From positions 53,486 to 117,485 of the forward strand of contig CAJUDA010000008.1 in assembly GCA_910584875.1 (NCBI GenBank): DNA of 64,000 nt. Direction: 5' to 3'. The DNA comes from an uncultured Eubacterium sp. GTDB lineage: Bacteria; Bacillota; Clostridia; Lachnospirales; Lachnospiraceae. This document shows positions 17,169-26,323 of this stretch, piece by piece. The position numbers and the translations under genes were made by a program. Under the pieces are notes generated by a model. That model was not told where the DNA came from. It ran no database searches and worked only from the letters and a program-made list of their open reading frames with translations. How positions within the stretch are numbered: the first letter of the stretch is position 1; the number at the start of each line of letters is the position of its first letter.

Positions 17169-18356
17169 ATGAAACGTTTTTTATCATTTGCATTGTGTGT
17201 AATAGCCTGTGTATATTTAACACCCGTGACGACAAGAGCAGATGCGGGGAGAGTGCTTCCTCCTCAGTTGCCGGATGATACCAGGCGAGAGAGACCGGAT
17301 TATATCCCATTATGGGAGGATGACAGCAGACTAAAAACCTCGGGAATCTTTACTTATCGGATTCTTCATCGGGCAGAAAAGGCGGCGGCGATCGTGTCAG
17401 TGAATGGGAAAGTAGAAAATCTGACGATTCCTGCTGTGCTGGATGGCTATAAGATTGTCTGTATTAGTATACCAAGGCTGGAGGATACTTATGTCGACTC
17501 CCAAATGCCAGGGAAGATAAAAGACAGTCTGAAGTCGCTGACCATTCAGGATGGGGTACAGGTGATCGGTGACAGTGCTTTTTCTGGTTGTAAAAAGCTG
17601 ACGACACTTAAGCTGCCCAGGAATCTTGTACGCATTGGAGAAAGTGCATTTGGCGGTTGCACTTCGTTACGGAAGGTAAAGATTCAGGACAGCAAGTATA
17701 TTACGGGAACCGCGATACAGGAAAATGCCTTTAGCGGCTGCGTGATAGATCAGTTCAGTTTTGAAGGATATACGTCCATCGGGGATAATCCATTTTCGGG
17801 AAGCCGGATCAGGGAGGTCGCATTCCCCAAAATACCAGGAATCCGGGAACATAGTATGAATATCGACCGGGCGCAGGTCGAGAAGATGTGGGCGGATCCC
17901 TATGTGCAGTCTCTTAGATTTGAAAGTATGGGATGGGATTATAAAAGAGGGGTCCTGCAGAAGCTGATCGTAAATGGAAAGAAAACAAAGGTCCAGGGAT
18001 GGAACCGGGCAAATATCTTTGGTTCCCTGTATACTGTTCCCAAGGCGGCGTGCATCAAGTGGGCGAAAAAGTACAAACTGACCTACAAGGTGAAGTCCTG
18101 CGGTAAAATGGGGAAGGTAACCCGAAGAAAGAAAAAGGCATCATGGAAAAAGGTGACGACCACCGTGAAGACGTATCAATATAAGGAATCCAGGCGCAAA
18201 TGGAAAAAAAACAGCCGCCGCACTAAAACGTATTATCAGGTATATGGGAAGAAAAAGAAAAGCGGAACCTATAAGCTGTTGAAGACAACGACAAAGAACA
18301 GTTATAAATCGAAGTACAAGTATCTGAAAGTGAAGCCGGTAACAGTGTGGCTGTAG
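17169..18356 (+). CDS. Secreted LRR (BspA-type) protein, tandem copy 1
   Basis: 395 aa. Signal peptide FLSFALCVIACVYLTPVTTRA. The middle (about 85-225) has BspA-like LRR_5 repeats such as IGDSAFSGCKKLTTLKLP and IGESAFGGCTSLRKVKI. The last roughly 90 residues are extremely basic, rich in Lys and Arg, with repeated TTTVKTY / TTTKNSYKSKY patterns. Such a tail could bind anionic wall polymers or nucleic acid. ATG 17169 is preceded by GGGAGGA. It lies 19 bases after the protease. Surface or extracellular ligand binding is inferred from the family. Confidence 0.75.
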   Translation: MKRFLSFALCVIACVYLTPVTTRADAGRVLPPQLPDDTRRERPDYIPLWEDDSRLKTSGIFTYRILHRAEKAAAIVSVNGKVENLTIPAVLDGYKIVCISIPRLEDTYVDSQMPGKIKDSLKSLTIQDGVQVIGDSAFSGCKKLTTLKLPRNLVRIGESAFGGCTSLRKVKIQDSKYITGTAIQENAFSGCVIDQFSFEGYTSIGDNPFSGSRIREVAFPKIPGIREHSMNIDRAQVEKMWADPYVQSLRFESMGWDYKRGVLQKLIVNGKKTKVQGWNRANIFGSLYTVPKAACIKWAKKYKLTYKVKSCGKMGKVTRRKKKASWKKVTTTVKTYQYKESRRKWKKNSRRTKTYYQVYGKKKKSGTYKLLKTTTKNSYKSKYKYLKVKPVTVWL

Positions 18357-18382
18357 ATGAGAGAAAGCAGGGAGGGATTGTT

Positions 18383-19579
18383 ATGAAACGTTTTTTATCA
18401 TTTGCATTGTTTTTGATTATTTGTGTTTATATTACACCCGTGATGACAGAAGCTGATTCGAGGAAGGAGATGCCGTCGCAGATGCCGGATGATTCCTGGA
18501 TAGAAACTACGGATCCGTTTAATCACATTTCTATCTGGGACGATGACAGCAGACTTAGGACTTCAGGAATCTTTACTTACCGGATCCTGCACCGGACGGA
18601 GAAAATGGCGGCGATTGTATCAGTGAATGAGAAAGTCGAAGATCTGACGATTCCTGCTGTGCTGGATGGGTACAAGATTTTCTGCATTAGTATACCATGG
18701 GGGGCGGATACGTATGACAGTCCTGAAATGCCTGGGAAGTTGAATGACAGTCTGAAGTCACTGACCATCCAGGATGGTATTCAAGAGATCGGGGACATTG
18801 CCTTTTCTGGCTGTAAAAAACTGACGACCCTTAAGCTGCCCAGGAATCTAGTACGCATTGGATATGGTGCATTTAGTGGGTGTACTTCGTTGCGGAAGGT
18901 AAAGATTCAGGACAGCAAGTATATTACGGGAACCGAGATAGACGAAAAAGCCTTTAGTGATTGTGTGATAGACCAGTTCAGTATTGAAGGATATACGTCC
19001 ATCGGGGATAATCCATTTTTGGGAAGCCGGATCAGGGAGGTTGTATTTCCCAAGATAACAGGGATACGGAGTCATGGCATAAACATCGACCGGGCGCAGG
19101 TCGAGAAGATGTGGGCGGACCCCTATATGCAGTCTCTTAGATTTGAAAGTATGGGATGGGATTATAAAAGAGGGGTCCTGCAGAAGCTGATCGTAAATGG
19201 AAAGAAAACAAAGATTCAGGGATGGAACCGGGCAAATATCTTTGGTTCCCTGTATACCGTTCCCAAGGCGGCGTGCATCAAGTGGGCGAAAAAGTACAAA
19301 CTGACCTATAAGGTGAAGTCCTGCGGCAAAATGGGGAAGGTAACCCGCAGAAAGAAAAAGGCATCATGGAATAAGGTGACGACCACCGTGAAGACATATC
19401 AATATAAGGAATCCAGGCGCAAATGGAAAAAATCCAGCCGCTGCACTAAAACGTATTATCAGGTATATGGGAAGAAAAAGAAAAGTGGAACCTATAAGCT
19501 GTTGAAGACAACGACAAAGAACCGTTATAAATCGAAGTACAAGTATCTGAAGGTGAAGCCGGTAACGGTGTGGCTGTAA
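18383..19579 (+). CDS. Secreted LRR (BspA-type) protein, tandem copy 2
   Basis: 398 aa paralogue of the preceding gene, with the same signal peptide start (MKRFLSFAL), LRR_5 core and basic tail. The 3' 450 bases are nearly identical to the first copy, while the mature N-terminus and parts of the LRR core differ (for example ITGTEIDEKAFSDCVID versus ITGTAIQENAFSGCVID). This suggests recent duplication with continuing gene conversion of the tail. GGGAGGG precedes ATG 18383. It probably acts with or in place of copy 1. Confidence 0.75.
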   Translation: MKRFLSFALFLIICVYITPVMTEADSRKEMPSQMPDDSWIETTDPFNHISIWDDDSRLRTSGIFTYRILHRTEKMAAIVSVNEKVEDLTIPAVLDGYKIFCISIPWGADTYDSPEMPGKLNDSLKSLTIQDGIQEIGDIAFSGCKKLTTLKLPRNLVRIGYGAFSGCTSLRKVKIQDSKYITGTEIDEKAFSDCVIDQFSIEGYTSIGDNPFLGSRIREVVFPKITGIRSHGINIDRAQVEKMWADPYMQSLRFESMGWDYKRGVLQKLIVNGKKTKIQGWNRANIFGSLYTVPKAACIKWAKKYKLTYKVKSCGKMGKVTRRKKKASWNKVTTTVKTYQYKESRRKWKKSSRCTKTYYQVYGKKKKSGTYKLLKTTTKNRYKSKYKYLKVKPVTVWL

Positions 19580-19605
19580 ATATAAATAAGAAGAGAAGGT
19601 GTGCT

Positions 19606-19854
19606 ATGAGAGAACGGCTGATCCAGCTGCTGCAGGATGTGCTGGAGGAAGAAAATATTGATATGGCGGCAGACCCGATTGAAGATCTGGGAATGGATTC
19701 TGTAGATATCGTGGATTATGTGCTGCGTGTAGAGGAAGAGTTTGGCTGTGACATAGAGGAATTTGATACATTGAGTCAGCATATGAAGACAGTGGGCGAC
19801 ATGATCGATTTTTTGGTGATGTTCCTTTCTGATGGGGAGAAAACAAATGGATAA
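19606..19854 (+). CDS. Acyl carrier protein
   Basis: 82 aa acidic carrier protein. EDLGMDSVDIVDYVLRVEEE contains the phosphopantetheine attachment Ser32 in the DSV motif. It lies apart from any fatty-acid genes and overlaps the next gene, a PaaK-like adenylate-forming enzyme, by 8 bases. A dedicated carrier loaded by that enzyme is the natural reading. ATG 19606 gives the normal ACP length, with AGAGAAGG upstream; a GTG at 19570 would overlap the LRR gene. The BtrH-like gene downstream suggests the acyl group is passed on, as BtrI-BtrH do in butirosin synthesis. Confidence 0.88.
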   Translation: MRERLIQLLQDVLEEENIDMAADPIEDLGMDSVDIVDYVLRVEEEFGCDIEEFDTLSQHMKTVGDMIDFLVMFLSDGEKTNG

Positions 19855-21073
19855 AAAGAGGGAAATGGCGCATTATGCGTATCAGAATGTTGCGTTGTAC
19901 CGGAGAAAGTGGCAGAACGAATGCTGGATCGGGGAGACGAAAGGACAGGGAGTATGGCAGGATCTGCCCTGTCTGGAAAAAAAGGACCTGGTATCTGCCG
20001 GAGCAGAAGCCATATCCGGTGAATATATGGGGAAGTATGCGACAGAGGGGCTTTTGCGTACCCACACATCCGGGACGTCTGGCATCTATATGAATACATA
20101 TTGGGAAAACCGGGATTATCTGGCTTCGCTTCTGCCTCTGTGGATGGAGCGGTGGAAAGCGGCAAAGATACACCCAAAGGATAAGGTATGCTTTTTCAAT
20201 ACAGTGCTGCCTCATGATATGGACAAGCTGGAGGAAGAAAATAAGCTGATTTTTTCCAAATCTAATATGACAGAGAGAAGGCTGGAGGAAATCTATGGCA
20301 CGATGCAGGAGTTTTCACCGGACTGGCTTCTGCTTCATCCCAGTATGGCGATGCTGCTCTGTGATCTGGTGGAACGCAGTGGACGATCCGCACTTCCTTC
20401 ACTGCGTTATATTGAGATCACAGGCGAGATGTGTCTTCCTTCACAGAAGGAACGCATGAAACGGGTGTTTTCCTGCGAGGTAAAAAGTCATTATGGCTCG
20501 ATGGAAGTAAGCACCATTGGTTATGAAGAGGAAGAAGGATCGTACCGGCTGCTGGAATCTTCTACTTATCTGGAAATTCTGGATGATAATGGTAAAGCAA
20601 TGGAAGACCATGTGGAAGGGAATATCTATGTAACGTCACTTCATAATCATGCGATGCCGATTATACGCTACGGTCTGGGGGATCGGGGAAAGATCATCCG
20701 TAAACATTGCGGGAAAAAGGAAGTACGATATCTGCAGCTCTGCAAAGCAAGGAAAAACGACCGTCTATCTCTGCCGGATGGTACGATTATGGCACCAGAT
20801 GGACTGCTGGGACCGGTAGAGCGTATCAGTTCGGCAGAAGAAACAGCAATCCTGCAGTTTAGGGCAGTGCAGGAAACGAAGGACTGTATCCGGCTTCATG
20901 TCATACTGGACAGTGATTATGAAAAGGAGGTATTTATCGAACAGTATATGAGTCTGCTGGAAAACCGGTTTAAGGATGGGATACGTTATGAATTTACTTT
21001 TCAGGAAGAAAGGATGCTGCCGGACAGGCTGACCGGGAAGCTGGGATGGTTTGAGAGTAAATGTAAGGATTGA
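19847..21073 (+). CDS. PaaK/CapK-like adenylate-forming ligase
   Basis: 408 aa ANL-type enzyme. Core A3 loop TSGTSG at residues 74-79, SHYGSMEVSTIGYE at the A5 position, YGLGDRG at A7 and LPDRLTGKLGWF with the C-terminal catalytic Lys region. It resembles phenylacetate-CoA ligase and capsule-linked CapK proteins, which activate a carboxylate with ATP. It overlaps the ACP gene (ATGGATAA), so the likely acceptor is the ACP phosphopantetheine rather than CoA. The acid substrate cannot be read from sequence. Confidence 0.8.
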   Translation: MDKKREMAHYAYQNVALYRRKWQNECWIGETKGQGVWQDLPCLEKKDLVSAGAEAISGEYMGKYATEGLLRTHTSGTSGIYMNTYWENRDYLASLLPLWMERWKAAKIHPKDKVCFFNTVLPHDMDKLEEENKLIFSKSNMTERRLEEIYGTMQEFSPDWLLLHPSMAMLLCDLVERSGRSALPSLRYIEITGEMCLPSQKERMKRVFSCEVKSHYGSMEVSTIGYEEEEGSYRLLESSTYLEILDDNGKAMEDHVEGNIYVTSLHNHAMPIIRYGLGDRGKIIRKHCGKKEVRYLQLCKARKNDRLSLPDGTIMAPDGLLGPVERISSAEETAILQFRAVQETKDCIRLHVILDSDYEKEVFIEQYMSLLENRFKDGIRYEFTFQEERMLPDRLTGKLGWFESKCKD

Positions 21074-21087
21074 GAGGATGAGGATAG

Positions 21088-22644
21088 ATGAAAAAACCAG
21101 CTATAAAAATTTCCGCAATAGTTATCGGCGCCGTCATTTTGATTTTTGCCATTTACTATGTGACAACCAGGATCCAGGCATCCCAGGATGATTCGGCAAT
21201 GGGGATCCGGTATGACACACTGGAGATCAGCCGCCATGAGCTTTGTCTGAAAGAGGGCTTACAGTATGACCTTAGGCTGGAGCCGGCAGATGTATCCTCT
21301 GCTCCCAGAGAATATTCGGCAGATAATTTGAGAAAAGAACTGAAAGGAAAGGCAAAATGGGACAGTTCGGATCATGCTGTCGTCATGGTGGATGAAGATG
21401 GTGTAGTCACGGGATGCCGACCGGGCGAAGCCAGTATCCGTGTCAGTCTGGCAGAAAAAGAATATACCTGTAAGGTAAATGTGATGCCTAAGGAAGAAGA
21501 CAAAGAGATTCCGATCCGGTATAAAAACGACATCTTCACACAGGAGCTGTATGCGCAGATTGAGAAAATGTATGTCATGCCGGCGGCTGGCTCGGAAGCC
21601 GTACAGGCATTGGATCACTATATGAGGTCATTTATCTATGCCATGCTGGCAGAATGGGAGATGGTGTCCAGCGAAGAGATTCCTTCCGATGACATGCTGA
21701 CGGGCCCAGGTGGGGTGATCCTGGATCTGAAGGATGGCAGAAGTGTCGATATTATAGCCGTAGGAGGGACAAAGATCCGTTATGAGGGAAGGGAATATCA
21801 GTATAGATATGGAAAGGATGCCTATTGCGGCAGCGCCTGTGATTTCTCAGAGGAACTGACTGCCTTTGCTGTCCGGATGAGGAAGGGGAAGAATGGAGAG
21901 ATAGATTCTGCGGATCAGACCGACGGCGTACTCGATATGAAATTTGATGAAATGGAATTGAGCAGAAAAAGTCTCTGTCTTCAAAAAGGGTTGCCGTATA
22001 AGCTGCGCCTCGAGGCTGACCGGATCCGGAATGCCAGGGAATACAGTGAGCAGAACGATCAGGAGGTCATGCTCCACTGGACGAAGTGGAAGACTTCGGA
22101 TAAGGATGTTGTGACCGTGGATGAATATGGACAGGTCAGGGCGGTAGGAGCAGGGACGGCAGTGGTGACAGCAGAGATCAACGGTCGTACATTCCCATGT
22201 CATGTCCAGGTATTATCCGACGGCGGGGATGGAGAAGCTCCGATCAAATATAAAAATGATCTGTTTACACAGGAACTGTATGACAAAGTAAAGAAGATTG
22301 AGGTGATACCGGGTGGCGGAATACATGCCAGGCCAAAACAATACAAAGTTACCGATCCATTCAGGATCTCATTTATCTATGCCATGCTGGCAGGATGCGG
22401 GCAGACGGAACAGAAAAAGAGCACGCAGCATGAATCACAAAGCAGTAAAGGGGAGATGATTCTTTATCTGAAAGACGGGGAGAAAATCCATATAGTGAAA
22501 TCCGGTCGGGGGAGCTTTGACTGCAAAGGAAAATCTTATTTATATTATTACGATAAAGAGGCGGATTTTGGTCAGGGCTTTGATTTCTTTTATGATCTGA
22601 CATGGTCATCCACAGTATTTCTGCAGGGGGTAAAAAAAGAATGA
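21088..22644 (+). CDS. Membrane-anchored protein with two Ig-like (BIG2) modules
   Basis: 518 aa. N-terminal membrane anchor (about 7-25, ISAIVIGAVILIFAIYYV), then two homologous halves. Each half has a BIG2-like segment (WDSSDHAVVMVDEDGVVTG; WKTSDKDVVTVDEYGQVRA) followed by a shared unnamed module with KND.FTQELY, a SFIYAMLAE helix and a LKDG strand. The same module recurs singly in the gene at 23847. It is probably extracytoplasmic. It starts 14 bases after the ligase and overlaps the cysteine protease start (ATGA). The second module is not a family I recognise. Confidence 0.7.
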   Translation: MKKPAIKISAIVIGAVILIFAIYYVTTRIQASQDDSAMGIRYDTLEISRHELCLKEGLQYDLRLEPADVSSAPREYSADNLRKELKGKAKWDSSDHAVVMVDEDGVVTGCRPGEASIRVSLAEKEYTCKVNVMPKEEDKEIPIRYKNDIFTQELYAQIEKMYVMPAAGSEAVQALDHYMRSFIYAMLAEWEMVSSEEIPSDDMLTGPGGVILDLKDGRSVDIIAVGGTKIRYEGREYQYRYGKDAYCGSACDFSEELTAFAVRMRKGKNGEIDSADQTDGVLDMKFDEMELSRKSLCLQKGLPYKLRLEADRIRNAREYSEQNDQEVMLHWTKWKTSDKDVVTVDEYGQVRAVGAGTAVVTAEINGRTFPCHVQVLSDGGDGEAPIKYKNDLFTQELYDKVKKIEVIPGGGIHARPKQYKVTDPFRISFIYAMLAGCGQTEQKKSTQHESQSSKGEMILYLKDGEKIHIVKSGRGSFDCKGKSYLYYYDKEADFGQGFDFFYDLTWSSTVFLQGVKKE

Positions 22645-23831
22645 AGAAAAAAGTATTTAGCAGTATCGTTAGCATAGTATTGATGTTAGTGTATATAATC
22701 GCACCCTCTACTAAGTCATGGGCGCAGACAGATGGGCAGGCGGTAAAAGAATACCAGACTTTTATTCAGAATGAACTGGCTGTGGATTCAGAAAAATACA
22801 TAAAAAAAGAATTGGATACAATAAGGACTTTAATCATTTCCTGTAAAGAAGAACTAGACATTACGGTCGATGCGGTCACCCGGTTGGAATTAGGGAAACC
22901 ATTTGTAATCTATACGCTGGATCGTGAGGAACAGGAAGAATCTGTTTATTACCCGCTGGTTGATGAAGAAAAGGAGAAAATCAGGGCAGTGATTACCGTG
23001 GTAAACACAACAGAAGGCTGGCAGTATACGATCAGTGAGGACTGGGCGGAAAAATTAAATGATGCAGATTACCTGAACAAAGATTATCTGTTTTATCAGA
23101 AAGAGGGAAATATAACGGCACAAAGTGGGGATCGTAAAGTAATTCTAAATGGCGATGCTGTGAAAGATGTTTTTGATGACAAATCGATTTCCGTAAAAGA
23201 AAAAACCATAAAAAAGAAAATAAAAAAATGGAGGAAGCTGGACATCAAGAGGAGCAAGAAGAGCGGCAAAGGCATAGGGTATGGTTATAGTCCTTCTATG
23301 AGTCAGCATTCGGGCGGTTACTACTGTTTTAATTTGTACAAAGCACAGGGACAGGGGCGATTCAACACTTGCTGGGCGGCAGCGGCAGCGACTACGATTA
23401 ATTATCGGCGCGGAACGAAATATACAACAGCAGACATAGTGAATAGTCTTGGGTTGTCTGATCAACCGGGATATGGTATTAAGGTTATAAACAAGGCAAT
23501 TAACGAACATGGACTAAATTATAAATACATTGAAACAGTTCCCAATTCAAAAATTCTCATAAATTCGATAAAGAAGAAATGGCCAGTAGTGATTGGGGGA
23601 TATTCAGATATTAAAATATATGGTAAAAAGGATGGTCATGCAGTAACTATAATAGGATATAGGATATTAAACGGGAAGAAATATTATATGTTGTGGGATT
23701 CGGCACTTAATGATGGAAAGGGAGGGACCTCTACTGTTTTGCAGGGGAAATCCAATATTGTTTTTTCCAGTGGTGGAATTAATTTTGCAACAAATGCTGC
23801 CAGTTATTATCGTTCGATTTCTTATAAGTAG
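22641..23831 (+). CDS. Secreted papain-like cysteine protease (C47/C39-like)
   Basis: 396 aa. Signal peptide to about residue 28 (IIAPSTKSWA). A pro-region follows to about 205, with a Lys-rich stretch at 190-208 that looks like a processing site. The catalytic domain shows GQGRFNTCWAAAAATT (Cys244, with oxyanion-hole Gln238), DGHAVTIIGY (His333) and MLWDSAL (Asp353). This is the staphopain/C39-like layout. It overlaps the preceding gene as ATGA. Base composition is visibly more AT-rich than its neighbours, suggesting separate acquisition. It could cleave or activate other secreted members of the island. Confidence 0.78.
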   Translation: MKKKVFSSIVSIVLMLVYIIAPSTKSWAQTDGQAVKEYQTFIQNELAVDSEKYIKKELDTIRTLIISCKEELDITVDAVTRLELGKPFVIYTLDREEQEESVYYPLVDEEKEKIRAVITVVNTTEGWQYTISEDWAEKLNDADYLNKDYLFYQKEGNITAQSGDRKVILNGDAVKDVFDDKSISVKEKTIKKKIKKWRKLDIKRSKKSGKGIGYGYSPSMSQHSGGYYCFNLYKAQGQGRFNTCWAAAAATTINYRRGTKYTTADIVNSLGLSDQPGYGIKVINKAINEHGLNYKYIETVPNSKILINSIKKKWPVVIGGYSDIKIYGKKDGHAVTIIGYRILNGKKYYMLWDSALNDGKGGTSTVLQGKSNIVFSSGGINFATNAASYYRSISYK

Positions 23832-23846
23832 ATGAGGAGGGGGTAT

Positions 23847-24641
23847 ATGAAACGAATTTGTTTAACCGTTGGAATTATCATAACTGTTGGACTTCTGACC
23901 CTGGTTGTAGTGGGAATCATAACGGACTTAACAGAGGACTTTGTCATGGATATTCCTTATGATGTGATGGAACTGAACCGGACTGGACTTTATCTGAAAG
24001 AAGGACTGCAGTATGATTTAAATCTACAGCCTCGTTTCAGTTCTTCGTATCCATATCATGACGATACTCTCCAGCCGGCATTACGTGAAAAGACAAGCTG
24101 GAGCAGTTCGGATGAGGAGATTGTATCGGTAGACGGAGACGGAGTGGTAACGGCGCTCACTCCGGGTGAGGCGACAATCTCGGTCCGGCTCAAGAGGCAG
24201 GTATACCAGTGCAGGATCCAGGTGATGTCGGCAAAAGAGGACAAAGAAATACCGATACAGTACCACAATGATATTTTTACGAAAGAGATTTATGATCAGA
24301 TTAAGGAAGCACATGTGGGGGGATGTTCAGATGGAGATACCAAAATAACAAGTAGATTCGGGATTTCCTTTCTTTATTCCATGCTGGCGGAGATGAAAGA
24401 TGTTGAACCGTTTCTTCCCTTTGAAGGAAATACACGTTATGGCGGAGTGGGTATCGGGTTTGTTTTAAAGGATGGAAAAGCAATTGGAGTATCTGCTGTA
24501 GGAGCTGGTGAATTTACACATGAAGATTCCATTTATCACTATAACTATGACTACGATACAGAGGAAGGCTATGGAAAAGGGTATGAGGTCGCACAGGAGC
24601 TTTGGGCTTTTACTCCCCAGTTGGAGAAACTGGAGGGATAA
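23847..24641 (+). CDS. Membrane-anchored single-module Ig-like protein
   Basis: 264 aa paralogue of half of the protein at 21088. It has an N-terminal membrane segment (about 5-28), a BIG2-like segment (WSSSDEEIVSVDGDGVVTA) and the same trailing module with HNDIFTKEIYDQI, ISFLYSMLAE and VLKDGKAIG. GAGGAGGGGG precedes ATG 23847, 15 bases after the cysteine protease stop. Together with the double-module protein it brackets the protease, suggesting an inhibitor, anchor or receptor role, but there is no direct evidence. Confidence 0.68.
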   Translation: MKRICLTVGIIITVGLLTLVVVGIITDLTEDFVMDIPYDVMELNRTGLYLKEGLQYDLNLQPRFSSSYPYHDDTLQPALREKTSWSSSDEEIVSVDGDGVVTALTPGEATISVRLKRQVYQCRIQVMSAKEDKEIPIQYHNDIFTKEIYDQIKEAHVGGCSDGDTKITSRFGISFLYSMLAEMKDVEPFLPFEGNTRYGGVGIGFVLKDGKAIGVSAVGAGEFTHEDSIYHYNYDYDTEEGYGKGYEVAQELWAFTPQLEKLEG

Positions 24642-24645
24642 ATAT

Positions 24646-24708
24646 ATGCGCCGTTGCGCGATCTGCTGCAGGATAAAAAATAACAAAGGAAGGAACGATC
24701 ACCAATGA
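24646..24708 (+). CDS. Candidate 20-residue Cys-rich peptide
   Basis: ATG 24646 follows GGAGGG by 7 bases and encodes MRRCAICCRIKNNKGRNDHQ. The stop overlaps the BtrH-like start (24705-24708, ATGA). The spacing and coupling look like a real small gene. It might instead be a translational leader with no product role. Three Cys within residues 4-8 are notable in an island carrying proteases and acyl-transfer enzymes. No precursor-peptide family is recognised. Confidence 0.35.
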   Translation: MRRCAICCRIKNNKGRNDHQ

Positions 24709-26282
24709 TTGACATAACCATCAAAAAAGTAAAACGGATTGAAAAAGAGACATCCCTGTTTTGTCTGGATGACTGTATCGCCACACTGGCGGGATACTAC
24801 CAGTGCGATTATGAGATGATGTATATCGGGGGATATCAGGTGTCCCGGCAGCAGGGAGGGCAGGATTTTGCCGGATGGTATGATATCTGGCTTACAGAAC
24901 GCTTTGACAATCTGCAGAGATACCATGGTCTTATGATCCGTAAATATGACTTCTGCTGGAAACACCGTGTGATCCGGAAGATCCGGGAAGAGCTGGAAGA
25001 AGGAAGACCCGTTCTTCTTTTGCTGAACCCGTTCTGGTGTCCCTGGGACGATGGATTTCAGAGATATGATGCCGTTCCGGGGCATTGTTTTCTGGTCAGG
25101 GGAGAGTATGCAGATGGATTTCTCTGCATGGATCCCTATTTTGAAAAGGAAGAGCAGGAACTTCCCTTTGCCATGTTCCGCAAAGGTCTGCAGGAAGTAT
25201 ATCTGACCGGGAGACAGGAGGTCGGGGAAGTGCCGCCGGAAGGATACCGGGAAGCGCTGGACAGGATGGCTGGCAGGTTGTCAGAAACGGCATATTTTGA
25301 GCTGCTGCGCAGCTTTGTCATAGATATGGAGGAGAGCGCAAATATATTTCAGGGAGTGCGGGCAGAAGAGGATTTCTGGGTATCTCCGCTGATCGTATTT
25401 TTATTAAAGATCAATCAGAGTATACAGAATACCGCGACCGTCATAGGATATGTGGCAGAAAGATGTGCTTTGGCTTCTCTGGAAATGCTTGGGGGAAAGC
25501 TCTGGAATACCGCGGTCAAATGGAAACAGGCAAGAAAGCTGGTGATCAAACTCTATTTCATCAAGCGGCAGGATGAAAAGCTCAGGGCGAGGACGATCGA
25601 GAGGCTGTTGTCGATCATTGATGACGTGGAGAGACTGGTAAATGCAATCCCCGGGGGACAGACAGAGGCGGAATGGCTGCGGACAGGAGAGAACACAGGC
25701 AATAATGCAGAACCAGAAAGATCGGGAGAGATCGTGCTGTCTTTGAAAGAATATATGAACAATAAGGCATTTCTGAGGAAAAGCGGACTGGTGCGGGGAG
25801 AACGGGATGCGGATTTTTCTTCGATCGGTCATTGCTATGTGCTGGATGATACAGAAGGATTTCAGATGCTGCAGACACTGGACCGAAAGATTTCCCTGCC
25901 GGAAGCGGGACAGCCGGGGAATGATAATATCGCCTGCAACGGACAGACCATCCCTCTGCCAGAGGGGAGGTATTCCCAGATCGTACTGATCGGCTCGGCA
26001 GAGTTTGGCAATTCTACCGATATCATGAAAATAATCTCAGCCGGAGGAGGCGAATATGAGATAGAATTTTGTTTTACCGATTACATCTGTGAACCGTTTT
26101 TTGACGAGACCGTCGCCTGGAAGGGGAGAGGGATCTATAAAAAGGGTCAGGGATATGAATGGATGCCGGAGGATCTGTATCTGTATGAGCAGAGACGTAA
26201 GATGCCGGAGGATACGGTTTGTAAATTGATACTGCCGATCAATCCGAGCATACATCTATTTGCTATTGTCCTCATCCTGTGA
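24705..26282 (+). CDS. BtrH-like acyltransferase/papain-fold protein
   Basis: 525 aa. The N-terminus (about 15-160) fits the BtrH_N type: CLDDCIATLAGYYQCDYEMM with Cys20/Cys24, VPGHCFLVRGEYADG with His127, and CMDPYF with Asp143. BtrH moves an acyl chain from an ACP to an aminoglycoside in butirosin synthesis. A helical middle (about 170-330) follows. A beta-rich tail (YSQIVLIGSAEFGNSTDI) resembles sugar-enzyme-associated sandwich domains. No signal peptide is seen, so it is cytosolic. It ends the island, with the ACP and ligase 5 kb upstream in the same run. The acceptor is unknown. Confidence 0.7.
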   Translation: MIDITIKKVKRIEKETSLFCLDDCIATLAGYYQCDYEMMYIGGYQVSRQQGGQDFAGWYDIWLTERFDNLQRYHGLMIRKYDFCWKHRVIRKIREELEEGRPVLLLLNPFWCPWDDGFQRYDAVPGHCFLVRGEYADGFLCMDPYFEKEEQELPFAMFRKGLQEVYLTGRQEVGEVPPEGYREALDRMAGRLSETAYFELLRSFVIDMEESANIFQGVRAEEDFWVSPLIVFLLKINQSIQNTATVIGYVAERCALASLEMLGGKLWNTAVKWKQARKLVIKLYFIKRQDEKLRARTIERLLSIIDDVERLVNAIPGGQTEAEWLRTGENTGNNAEPERSGEIVLSLKEYMNNKAFLRKSGLVRGERDADFSSIGHCYVLDDTEGFQMLQTLDRKISLPEAGQPGNDNIACNGQTIPLPEGRYSQIVLIGSAEFGNSTDIMKIISAGGGEYEIEFCFTDYICEPFFDETVAWKGRGIYKKGQGYEWMPEDLYLYEQRRKMPEDTVCKLILPINPSIHLFAIVLIL

Positions 26283-26323
26283 TATGATAGTAAGAAGAAA
26301 TGCAGATGAGGAAGGAAATCGTA

